This document shows, in pieces, positions 44,932-53,042 of a stretch of 64,000 nt of DNA. The stretch spans positions 310,001-374,000 of the forward strand of contig CAVZTE010000004.1 of NCBI GenBank assembly GCA_963778165.1, in the 5' to 3' direction. Under the pieces are notes generated by a model. That model saw only the letters and a program-made list of their open reading frames with translations. It was not told the origin of the DNA and made no database searches. This DNA comes from Bog-756 sp963778165 (lineage in GTDB: Bacteria; Actinomycetota; Acidimicrobiia; Acidimicrobiales; RAAP-2). Numbering within the stretch: position 1 is the first letter of the stretch; the number at the start of each line of letters is the position of its first letter. Position numbers and translations under genes: made by a program.

Positions 44932-46124
44932 CGGGTGACGAGATCGGCGACGTTCATCAACCGCGCCAGGTTTCCTCCCATGATCTTGGCCACGGCCTCG
45001 TCGTCCAACCCCTCCAACTCGTCCACGTAGGTGGCCGGGTCGGCCAGCCCCTCGGGGTGGGGGTAGTCCGAGCCGAAGAGCACGTGGTCCACCCCGATGA
45101 GCTCAGCCAGAGCGCCGAGGTCCTCCTCCCAGAACGGGCTGATGTAGATGTTGCGCTTGATGACGGCCACCGGATCCTCGAGGAACTCCTGGGGCATCTT
45201 CTTGTACACATCGGCCATGTTCTTCAACAACGGCTCCACCCAGCTGCTGCCGTTCTCGATCACCGCCACCTTGAGGGTCGGGAACCGCGACAGGGCGCCG
45301 TGGCACACCAGGGCGGAGACGGCGTCCTCGACCGGGCGCCAGGCCGACAGCATCCGGAAGGCCTGCGGTTGGAACGGGAGCATCTCGGAGTTGGTACCCA
45401 TCCAGTCGTTGGCGTAGCGCTCGTACCCACTGTCCGAGGAGTGCATGGCCACCAGGATGTCGTGGTCGACAACCTTCTGCCAGAACGGATCGAACTCCTC
45501 CAGGCCGAAGGAGCGGGGTCCCCGGTAGCCCGCCACCGGAGCCGGCCTGATGAGCACCACCCGGGCGCCGCGTTCTATCACCCACTCCAGCTCTTCGATG
45601 GCCCGCTCCACGATGGGCAGGGTGATGACCGGGGTGGCGAAGATGCGACCCTCGTAGTCGAACGACCACGTCTCGTGGAGCCATTGATTGAGAGCGTGGA
45701 TGGCGGCGTGGGTGAGCTCGGGGTCGTCGCGCATCCGCTCCTCGACCAGGCTGGCCAGGGTGGGGAACATCAGGGCGCGGTCGATGCCCTGTTCGTTCAT
45801 CAGCTCGAGCCGGGCCTCGGGGCCGCGAAAGGCCGGGATGGCCTTCATGGGCTCCCCGAAGATCTCGCGCCGGCTCTTTCCCTCCGGATTGCCCAGGCGG
45901 AAGTAGTCCTCCTGGGCCCCGGGACGGGCCACCACATCGAACGTCGGGTTGGGGATGTACTCGCTGATCTGGCCCCGGATGACGATTTTGGTGCGACCCC
46001 GGACCTCGACGTAGTCGATGGCACCCCGGTACCGCTCGGGCAGGTACTTGGTCAGGGCATCGCGGGTTTCGTAGAGATGGTTGTCGGCATCGAACAACGG
46101 GATGCTCAGCGCGGGCTTCGACAT
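44928..46124 (-). CDS. Amidohydrolase_2 family protein (DADNHLYE group)
   Basis: 398 aa, paralogue of the protein at 20225-21415, with the same metal-site segments: FDADNHLYE, VAMHSSDSGY and FGSDYPHPEG. Probable metal-dependent decarboxylase or C-C/C-N hydrolase. It is the promoter-proximal gene of the operon with the FadD3-like ligase and CaiB protein, and divergent from a P450-SDR pair. A 386-bp regulatory gap separates it from the P450. Confidence 0.82.
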   Translation of the reverse strand: MSKPALSIPLFDADNHLYETRDALTKYLPERYRGAIDYVEVRGRTKIVIRGQISEYIPNPTFDVVARPGAQEDYFRLGNPEGKSRREIFGEPMKAIPAFRGPEARLELMNEQGIDRALMFPTLASLVEERMRDDPELTHAAIHALNQWLHETWSFDYEGRIFATPVITLPIVERAIEELEWVIERGARVVLIRPAPVAGYRGPRSFGLEEFDPFWQKVVDHDILVAMHSSDSGYERYANDWMGTNSEMLPFQPQAFRMLSAWRPVEDAVSALVCHGALSRFPTLKVAVIENGSSWVEPLLKNMADVYKKMPQEFLEDPVAVIKRNIYISPFWEEDLGALAELIGVDHVLFGSDYPHPEGLADPATYVDELEGLDDEAVAKIMGGNLARLMNVADLVTR

Positions 46125-46510
46125 GGCTCTTCCTCCGGATCCGCTCCCATCGGGTGGTACCCCGACCGAGAATCATGCAGCAATCGCGGTGCCGTCTCCA
46201 CTGGTGAGAATGGCACTATGTATAGATGAGAGTATCATTTCAACGTTTGACGCGCCACCAGCCCAGGGCCACCGAGTCCACCCCCGGACGCAGGTCTTCC
46301 TCCAGCGGCCGATAGTCCTATCCGCTCCCACAGACGGCCCCGGGTACTGAGAACGCGCTTCTTGTATTTGTGCCATATTGGTTTTGTACGCCAATTTGGT
46401 TTTCTACGCCGATCAACAGCCGGTCCGTTGCAGGGCGAAAGGTGAACAATGGCACTGCGCAGAGAGACCGCTACTCGAGGGCGCACCATGCGCCACGGAG
46501 GGGGGCAGGG
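46125..46510. promoter_or_regulatory. 386-bp divergent regulatory region
   Basis: No gene is seen here. The region is notably AT-rich in two patches (46210-46250 and 46360-46420). It contains TCAA-CGT-TTGA (46240-46250), AGAA-CGCGC-TTCT (46350-46362, also a loose match to the AGAACnnCGTT motif) and the tandem 18-bp repeat described separately. It lies between the amidohydrolase operon (minus) and the P450-SDR operon (plus) and very probably holds both promoters with several regulator sites. Confidence 0.5.
46373..46408 (+). repeat. Tandem 18-bp direct repeat with CCA-N3-TGG dyads
   Basis: CCATATTGGTTTTGTACG is followed directly by CCAATTTGGTTTTCTACG (15 of 18 identical). Each unit starts with a CCA-N3-TGG dyad. 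Two sites spaced 18 bp, on nearly the same helix face, look like a binding array for a dimeric activator or repressor about 100-140 bp upstream of the P450 start. Confidence 0.55.
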
Positions 46511-47722
46511 ATGACCACCATGGAATCCGACGTCTACTACGACCCGTACGACTTCGAGATCGACTCGGACCCGTACCCGGTCTGGAAGCGACTGCGGGAC
46601 GAGCAGCCGCTGTACTTCAACGAGCGCTACGACTTCTACGCCGTGAGCCGCTTCGACGATGTCGACCGGTGCTCGAGGGATTGGGAGACCTACATCTCCG
46701 GCAAGGGGACCCTGCTCGAGATCATCAAGAGCGACATGGAGATGCCGCCCGGATCCATCATCTTCGAAGACCCTCCCACCCACCACATCCACCGCCGCCT
46801 GCTCTCCCGGGTCTTCACGCCCCGCAACATCAACGGCCTGGAGCCGAAGATCCGCGAGTTCTGCGCCCGCAGCCTCGATCCGCTGGTCGGGTCGGGAGGC
46901 TTCGACTTCATCGCCGACCTCGGCGCGCAGATGCCCATGCGCACCATCGGGATGCTGCTGGGCATCCCCGAAAGCGATCAGGAGGCCATCCGCGACACCA
47001 TCGACGACGGCCTCCGCCTGACCGAGAGCGCCATGCCCGACGTCGGAGCGGCCTATGCCCAGGGCATGACCGCGGGCGAGGGCTTCGCCGAGTACATCGA
47101 GTGGCGGGCCACGCACCCCTCCGACGACCTGATGACCGATCTGCTCAACGCCGAGTTCGAGGACGAGACCGGTACCGTGCGCCGGATGACCCGCGAGGAG
47201 GTGCTGGGCTACGTCAACCTCCTGGCTGCAGCGGGCAATGAGACCACCACCCGCCTGATCGGATGGACCGGGAAGGTCCTGGCCGATCACCCCGATCAGC
47301 GCCGGGCCCTGGTGGAGGATCGCACGCTGGTGCCGAACGCCATCGAAGAGCTGCTGCGCTTCGAGTCGCCGTCACCGGTACAGGCCCGGTACGTGACCAA
47401 GGACGTCGAGCACTACGGACAGGCGGTTCCGGCCGGTAGCGCCATCCTCCTGCTCACCGCGGCGGGTAACCGCGACGAGCGCAAGTTCCCCGACGCTGAC
47501 CGGTTCGACGTGCGCCGGACCATCGACCATCACCTGGCCTTCGGCTACGGGATCCACTTCTGCCTGGGGTCCGCCCTGGCCCGGCTGGAAGGGCGGATCG
47601 CCCTCGACGAAGTGCTCCAGCGCTTCCCCACCTGGGAGGTGGACCGGGACCGGGCTGTTCAGGCCCGGACGTCAACGGTCCGGGGCTGGGAGACCCTGCC
47701 GGTCATCACCCCGGTGGGTTGA
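46511..47722 (+). CDS. Cytochrome P450
   Basis: P450 of 403 aa, close paralogue of the P450 at 15381-16577. I-helix AAAGNETTTR, ExxR in EELLRFE, haem loop FGYGIHFCLG (Cys near residue 350), C-terminal TVRGWETLPV. The start ATG follows a GGAGGGGG-rich ribosome site; the longer upstream reading would cover the repeat region and is rejected. An SDR gene begins 2 bp after the stop. Confidence 0.92.
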   Translation: MTTMESDVYYDPYDFEIDSDPYPVWKRLRDEQPLYFNERYDFYAVSRFDDVDRCSRDWETYISGKGTLLEIIKSDMEMPPGSIIFEDPPTHHIHRRLLSRVFTPRNINGLEPKIREFCARSLDPLVGSGGFDFIADLGAQMPMRTIGMLLGIPESDQEAIRDTIDDGLRLTESAMPDVGAAYAQGMTAGEGFAEYIEWRATHPSDDLMTDLLNAEFEDETGTVRRMTREEVLGYVNLLAAAGNETTTRLIGWTGKVLADHPDQRRALVEDRTLVPNAIEELLRFESPSPVQARYVTKDVEHYGQAVPAGSAILLLTAAGNRDERKFPDADRFDVRRTIDHHLAFGYGIHFCLGSALARLEGRIALDEVLQRFPTWEVDRDRAVQARTSTVRGWETLPVITPVG

Positions 47723-47724
47723 GC

Positions 47725-48492
47725 ATGAGCGAGGACAGCTCTTCCCTCAGAACGGTGGTGGTGGGGGCCTCGAGTGGCCTGGGCCGTTCCATCGCCACCG
47801 GCCTGGGTCACCGCGGCGCCACCGTGGCCCTGCTGGCGCGGCGCCACGACCGCCTGGTCGACGCAGCCAAAGAGGCCGGGCCCGGATCGCTGGCCATCGC
47901 CTGCGACGTGACCGATGAGGGGTCCGTCCGGAGCGCCATCGACGAGGCAGCCACGGGCCTGGGTGGCATCGATGCCCTCATCTACGCCACCGGGGTGGGG
48001 CCGCTCGGCCCTCTGATCGATGCCGGTGCCGAAACCTGGCGGCGGACCCTCGATACCAACGTGGTCGGAGCAGCCCTGGTCACGGCGGCCGCCATGCCCC
48101 ACCTCACCGAGACCCGGGGGGTGGCCGCCTACCTGTCGTCGATCAGCGGCTCGATGACCCCGCCCTGGCCGGGCCTGGGGGTCTACGGGACCAGCAAGGC
48201 CGCCCTGGAGACCATGATCGAGGCCTGGCGGGGCGAGCATCCGGCGGTCGGATTCACCCGGGTCATCGTGGGCGACTGCGCCGGGGGCGAGGGGCCGAAC
48301 GTGACCGGCTTCGCCGACGACTGGGACTGGGACGTGGCCGCCGAGTTCCATCCCATCTGGGAGCGGAGGAACTACCTCAGTGGTTCCCTGGTCGACGTCG
48401 AGGAGCTGGTACGGATGGTGGACACCGTGCTTCGGTGCGGGGCCACGGCCTGTATCCCCTCGGTGGCGGTGACGCCCCGCCGGCCCGGCTGA
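47725..48492 (+). CDS. Short-chain dehydrogenase/reductase (SDR)
   Basis: SDR of 255 aa: VVGASSGLGRS cofactor loop, ATGVGP in place of NNAG, catalytic YGTSK. The C-terminal region is atypical, with GDCAGGEGPNVTGF where most SDRs have PG-VDT. ATG 47725 preferred over an overlapping TTG. Immediately downstream of the P450, so probably oxidises its alcohol product. Confidence 0.85.
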   Translation: MSEDSSSLRTVVVGASSGLGRSIATGLGHRGATVALLARRHDRLVDAAKEAGPGSLAIACDVTDEGSVRSAIDEAATGLGGIDALIYATGVGPLGPLIDAGAETWRRTLDTNVVGAALVTAAAMPHLTETRGVAAYLSSISGSMTPPWPGLGVYGTSKAALETMIEAWRGEHPAVGFTRVIVGDCAGGEGPNVTGFADDWDWDVAAEFHPIWERRNYLSGSLVDVEELVRMVDTVLRCGATACIPSVAVTPRRPG

Positions 48493-48529
48493 GACCGGGC
48501 GCCCTGACCGACCCCGCTCCCTGCGCCGC

Positions 48530-49366
48530 TCAGGCCGGTAGCTCCCGGCCCATCAGGAATTTGGCGATGAGGGTGGCATCGGGGAAGGAGCCGGTGATGC
48601 CCGAGCTCATGTAGCCGGCGTCGGTGATCATGGTGATCCCGGTGATGGCGGAGGCCGCGTCGCTGCACAGGAAGACCAGCGGATAGGCCTGCTCCAGGGC
48701 GGTGGAGGCCTCGATCCCCAGCTCCCCCCGGTAGTCGGCGCCGAACCCCAACCAGGTCTCCTTGTTGGCTTCGGCCAGGGGCGTCTCGGTGGGCCCGGGG
48801 CAGATGGCGTTGATGCGGATGCCCTGCTTCAACAGCGGGAAGGCCCGACTGGCCACGTAGGCGCAGATGGCCTGCTTCATCGACATGTAGTCGGCCTTGC
48901 CGTGCTCCGCCACCCACTGCGCGCCGGTGTCGAAGTCCGGCGTCTCGATGAGCTCCAGCAGTTCGGGGAGGTTGGCCTCCCAACCCAGGCCGGCCGCCGA
49001 CGAGATGAACCCGATGGCCGAACCCCGGCCCAAGGTGCCCTCCGTTACCAGGCGGTCGATCATGTGACGGTGGCCGAGGAAGTTGATCTTGTCGATGCCC
49101 GGGGTTCCGTCCGCCACCCCGGCGCACGACAGCAGGGCGTCCACCGGCCCACCGCACTCGTCGATGGCCGCATCGATAGAGGCCCGATCGGCCAGGTTCA
49201 CGTGGATGGCGGTGACCCCGGGCAGCGTGACGTCGGCGAAATCCATCACCACCACGTCGGCCCCGGCGTCCTGCACCAACTCCGCCGCGGCGGCCCCCAT
49301 GCCGGTGGCCCCTCCGACCACCAGGACCCGCTTCCCGTCGTAGCGAAATGCGTCAGCAATCGACAT
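48530..49366 (-). CDS. SDR, 3-alpha-hydroxysteroid dehydrogenase-like
   Basis: SDR of 278 aa: VVGGATGMGAAAA, SCAGVAD, long substrate segment, catalytic Tyr-Lys in DYMSMKQA, CPGPTETPL. The order and the long insert before the Tyr resemble the 3-alpha-HSD/carbonyl reductase group rather than FabG-type SDRs. Last gene in the CaiB-SDR string; the gap of 53 bp to the CaiB gene suggests co-transcription. Substrate assignment is by resemblance only. Confidence 0.8.
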   Translation of the reverse strand: MSIADAFRYDGKRVLVVGGATGMGAAAAELVQDAGADVVVMDFADVTLPGVTAIHVNLADRASIDAAIDECGGPVDALLSCAGVADGTPGIDKINFLGHRHMIDRLVTEGTLGRGSAIGFISSAAGLGWEANLPELLELIETPDFDTGAQWVAEHGKADYMSMKQAICAYVASRAFPLLKQGIRINAICPGPTETPLAEANKETWLGFGADYRGELGIEASTALEQAYPLVFLCSDAASAITGITMITDAGYMSSGITGSFPDATLIAKFLMGRELPA

Positions 49367-49419
49367 GTCCAGCTCCTGTCTACGTGTGGTTGGTGCTCAG
49401 GCGAATGGTTGCGAGGTGA

Positions 49420-50638
49420 TCAGGCCACCACGCCGCGGATCTTGAGGTCGATGATGGCATCCGGATCCAAGCCGATCTGGGCCAGAATGGCATCGCCCTG
49501 CTCGTTGAACTCGGGGGCGCGGCCGGGTGCGGCCGGCTCCTCGTCGAACTGTACCGGGGCTGCCACCAGTTGGAACGGCGTGCCGGCCGCCGTCCGGCAC
49601 TCCTGCAGGTAGCCGTTGGCCACGCTCTGCGGATCGGCCACCGCCTCCAGGGTGTCCTGCACCACGGCCCACTGCCCGGCGAAGGTGGCCAGGCGCTCCC
49701 GCCACTGGTCCAGGGTGGCCGAGGCGAATACCCCGGTCAGGATGTCGATGGCCTCGGTGCTGTTGGCCATCAGGGAGGCGTGGTCGGCGAACCGGGGATC
49801 GGTGGCCAGCTCCGGACGCCCGACCGTCTCGCACAGCAGCGGCCAGTACTTGCCCGGTTGGAGGCAGGTGAAGGCCAGGACCCGGCCGTCCCCGGTCTTG
49901 TAATTGCGCGAACAGGGGGTTGGACGAGGGACGATCGTCCGGCGGGGGTTTCCACGGCATGTCCAACACCAGGGAGAGGGCCACGGCCTGACCCATGGCC
50001 CACAGTCCCACCCCGAGCAACGAGACGTCCACGATGGTGGCCTCGCCGGTGCGCTCCCGGTGGAAGAGGGCCCCCATGATCCCGCCGGCGATGGTCATGG
50101 CCCCGATGGAGTCGCCGAAGCCGGGGGCCGGGGGAACCGGGGTCAACTCGTACTCGGGACGTTGGGCCCCGACGGCGATGCCTGAGCGGGACCAGAAGGC
50201 CAGCGAGTCGTAGGAGCCCTTGTCGGCGTCAGGACCGCGCTCACCCTGGCCGGTGCCGCGCACATAGATGATGTCGGGGTTGTGGGCCCGAATCTCCTCG
50301 ACCCCGATCTTGAGCTTCTGGCGGACACTCGGGAGCTTGTTGGTGAGGAACACGTCAGAGGTGGCCGCCAGCTTGTAGAGGATCTCCAGACCTTCCGGGG
50401 AGGCCAGATCGAGCCCCAGGCTCAGCTTCCCGCGGTTGGAGTGCTCCAACAGGGCGTGGACATCGCCCGGGACCAGGGCCAGACCGGTCGAGGCCAGGCC
50501 GCGCATGGCGTCACCGCGTTCGACGTGCTCGATCTTGATCACCTCGGCACCCCAGTCCGACAGCAGGGCCGACGCCGCCGGGACGAAGGTGTGCTCGGCC
50601 ACTTCGAGGATCCGGACGCCCCGCAGTACAGCAGTCAC
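49420..50638 (-). CDS. CaiB/BaiF-type CoA transferase, one frameshift
   Basis: Class III CoA transferase of about 405 aa after correction. VRILEVAEHTFVPAASALL start, HSNRGKLSLGLDL, catalytic Asp in GSYDSLAFWSRSG, then a break near 49902 where one extra T (AATTAC) shifts the frame. Removing it gives NPLFAQYKTGDGRVLAFTC and a normal C-terminus ending at 49420. GTG 50638 chosen because GGAGG lies 6 nt upstream; TTG 50644 is too close. Confidence 0.85.
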
Positions 50639-50778
50639 TACCAACCTCCGACGATCTCTGTACGGCGGGACGGAGCAGATCCGTCATCCCCCAGGCTCCT
50701 GCCGTCTGACCCGGGAGCTATCAGAGCCTCGCATCCCAGAATCGGCATGTGCACTCTAACCCTGAGAGACTGGCGTTC

Positions 50779-51555
50779 TCAACTTACGTCGGGGGGCACC
50801 CAGGCCGGCGGCCGCTTCTCCATGAAGGCCCGCATCCCCTCACGGGGCTCGTCGGAGTGGTCGAGGGCCCAGAACATCATGGGGTAGTCGATGACCCCGT
50901 AACGCTCGTTGAGCATCCGCTTGACCTGGGCCCGTGCCGCCGGAGCGGTCCGGAGGACCTGGCGGGCCGCGGTGGTGGCCGCCTCCCGGAGGTCGTCGTG
51001 GGGGACCACCCGGGCAATCAGCCCCATGGCCAGGGCCTCGGCGGCACCGAAGGTCCGGGCCGACAGCAGGAGGTCCCGGGCCACGGCCATGCCCACATGG
51101 ACCGGCAGGGCGGCGACATAGGTGGCGTCGGGGATGCCCCGGAGGAGCTCGGGCACCCGGAACGTGGCCCGCTCGCTCACCACGGCGATGTCCGCCATCA
51201 TGGCGATCAGCAACCCGCCGGCCTGGCAGATCCCGTTGACGGCGGCGATCACCGGCGCCGGGCTGTCCCGGATGGCCAGGAAGGGCAGGACGTCCTGGCC
51301 GGTCACGTCCGGGAAGGCGTCCCCGGGCTCCGAGCGCCCCCCGAGGTCGCCGCCGGGAGCGAACACGTCGTCCACGCCGGTGATGATCAGCGCGGCCAGG
51401 TCGGGGTCCTCGTTGACCAGGCGAACGGCCCGTTTGAGCCCGTAGTACATGGCCGGGGTCAGGGCGTTCCGGGCCTGGGGCCGGTCGATCACACACCAGG
51501 CGATCGACCCGTCCCGCTCCAACCGCAGGGACGAGGTACCGAGTTCATCATCCAT
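50779..51555 (-). CDS. Enoyl-CoA hydratase/isomerase family protein
   Basis: Crotonase-fold protein, 258 aa: VFAPGGDLGG oxyanion region, VNGICQAGGLLIAMMAD, and ERATFRVPELLRGIPD. One of several paralogues in the window. Divergent from the HxH-lacking amidohydrolase, with a 162-bp gap that holds a palindrome. The 134-bp gap downstream to the CaiB gene contains TGAGA-N9-TCTCA at its edge but no gene. Confidence 0.87.
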   Translation of the reverse strand: MDDELGTSSLRLERDGSIAWCVIDRPQARNALTPAMYYGLKRAVRLVNEDPDLAALIITGVDDVFAPGGDLGGRSEPGDAFPDVTGQDVLPFLAIRDSPAPVIAAVNGICQAGGLLIAMMADIAVVSERATFRVPELLRGIPDATYVAALPVHVGMAVARDLLLSARTFGAAEALAMGLIARVVPHDDLREAATTAARQVLRTAPAARAQVKRMLNERYGVIDYPMMFWALDHSDEPREGMRAFMEKRPPAWVPPDVS

Positions 51556-51659
51556 CCGACACCCCGCTCCTCACGCAGCCCGATCGCATCGCCGTACCCG
51601 ACGGCCCGGCGTGGCCCAGTCTGGCACGGCACTCCCCCTCTCGTAATCCGGTAATGAAG

Positions 51660-51675
51660 TATCGGTTTTGCGATA
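51660..51675. promoter_or_regulatory. Palindromic operator candidate in divergent promoter
   Basis: TATCG-GTTTTG-CGATA, a perfect 5-bp dyad with 6-bp spacer, lies 42-58 bp upstream of the amidohydrolase ATG and about 105 bp upstream of the divergent hydratase. AT-rich flanks (GTAATGAAG, ATCTTGATT) suggest overlap with promoter elements. Confidence 0.45.
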
Positions 51676-51717
51676 ATCTTGATTCCAGCCAGGTCCGCCA
51701 CGCCGAAGGAGCTCACG

Positions 51718-52974
51718 ATGCCCCGTCCCCGCACCCCGGAGCACATCCATCTGCGCAGCGCCCGAATGCTGGATGTCCTGACCGGGGAGATGGTGGCCCC
51801 CGGCGATCTCCTCATCACCGGCGAGCGCATCGAGGCGGTGGCACCGACCTCGGTCCCTGACGATGCGGTGGTCATCGACGTCGGCGATCTCACCCTGCTC
51901 CCCGGGCTCATGGACATGGAGGTGAACCTGCTGTTGGGCGGGCCCGATCACCGCAGTCCTCTGGTGGCGGTGCAGGACGACCCGGCCGTGCGTACCCTCC
52001 GGGCCGTGGCCAACGCCCGCCGGACCCTCCGGGCCGGGTTCACCACGGTGCGCAATCTGGGCCTGTTCATCCAGACCGGCGGACTGTTGTTGGACGTGGC
52101 CCTGATGAAGGCCATCGACCTCGGGTGGATCGAGGGGCCACGGGTGGTTCCGGCCGGGCACGCCATCACCCCGACCGGTGGCCACCTGGATCCGACCATG
52201 TTCCAGGCCTTCGCCCCCCACGTCCTGCCCCTGACCGTGGAGGAGGGCATCGCCAACGGGATCAGCGAGGTGCGCAAGGCCGTCCGCTATCAGATCAAGT
52301 ACGGGGCCCGGCTGATCAAGGTGTGCGCCTCGGGCGGTGTGATGTCGCACACCGGTCCGGCCGGGGCCCAGCAGTACTCCGACGAAGAGCTCCGGGCCAT
52401 CGTGGACGAGGCCCACCGGGCCGGTCTCCGGGTGGCGGCCCATGCTCACGGCGACCAGGGCATACGGGCGGCCCTCGAGGCCGGCGTGGACTGCATCGAG
52501 CACGGATCGCTGATGACCGACGAGACGTTGGATCTCCTCATCGGTCTCGAGAGGTTCCTGGTCCCGACCACGTATCTGGCCGACGGCATGGATGTGTCCC
52601 ACGCCCCACCCGAACTACAGGCCAAGGCCGCCGAGGTGTTCCCGCGGGCCAAAGAGACCATCCGCAAAGCGGTGGCCCGGGGAGCGCGCATCGCCTGTGG
52701 CACCGATGCTCCGGCCATCCCCCACGGCAAGAACGCCAAGGAGCTGGTGGCTCTGGTCGACCGGGGCATGACCCCCCTGCAGGCCATCCGCGCTGCCACC
52801 ACCGTGGCCGCCGAGCTCATCGAGGTCGACGACCGTGGGCGCATCGCGCCGGGCCTCTTCGCCGACCTGGTGGGCGTGCCGGGCGATCCGTTGTCCGACA
52901 TCACCGTTACCGAGGACGTCCGCTTCGTGATGAAGGGTGGACAGGTGTACCGCCACGACGAGGCCGCCACCTGA
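51718..52974 (+). CDS. Amidohydrolase (imidazolonepropionase-like) lacking the HxH motif
   Basis: Amidohydrolase-superfamily protein, 418 aa. The usual DxHxH at the end of strand 1 is replaced: the segment reads LLPGLMDMEVNLLLGG, with Glu and Asn where the two metal-binding His are expected. Other site residues look kept: Lys in ARLIKVCASGG, His in VAAHAHGD and DCIEHGS, Asp in CGTDAPAIP. It may bind one metal or act differently from its relatives. ATG 51718 has GAAGGAG 7 nt upstream. No signal peptide. Confidence 0.8.
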   Translation: MPRPRTPEHIHLRSARMLDVLTGEMVAPGDLLITGERIEAVAPTSVPDDAVVIDVGDLTLLPGLMDMEVNLLLGGPDHRSPLVAVQDDPAVRTLRAVANARRTLRAGFTTVRNLGLFIQTGGLLLDVALMKAIDLGWIEGPRVVPAGHAITPTGGHLDPTMFQAFAPHVLPLTVEEGIANGISEVRKAVRYQIKYGARLIKVCASGGVMSHTGPAGAQQYSDEELRAIVDEAHRAGLRVAAHAHGDQGIRAALEAGVDCIEHGSLMTDETLDLLIGLERFLVPTTYLADGMDVSHAPPELQAKAAEVFPRAKETIRKAVARGARIACGTDAPAIPHGKNAKELVALVDRGMTPLQAIRAATTVAAELIEVDDRGRIAPGLFADLVGVPGDPLSDITVTEDVRFVMKGGQVYRHDEAAT

Positions 52975-53007
52975 CGGGCCCGACCTCCATCCCCTCACCT
53001 GACCGAA

Positions 53008-53021
53008 GGTCGTCGTCGACC
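53008..53021. terminator. Small hairpin between convergent genes
   Basis: GGTCG-TCGT-CGACC lies in the 68-bp gap between the amidohydrolase and the TetR gene, which converge. It is short and lacks a T-run; terminator role inferred from position. Confidence 0.3.
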
Positions 53022-53042
53022 GGCGTCGGTGACGCCGTGCGG

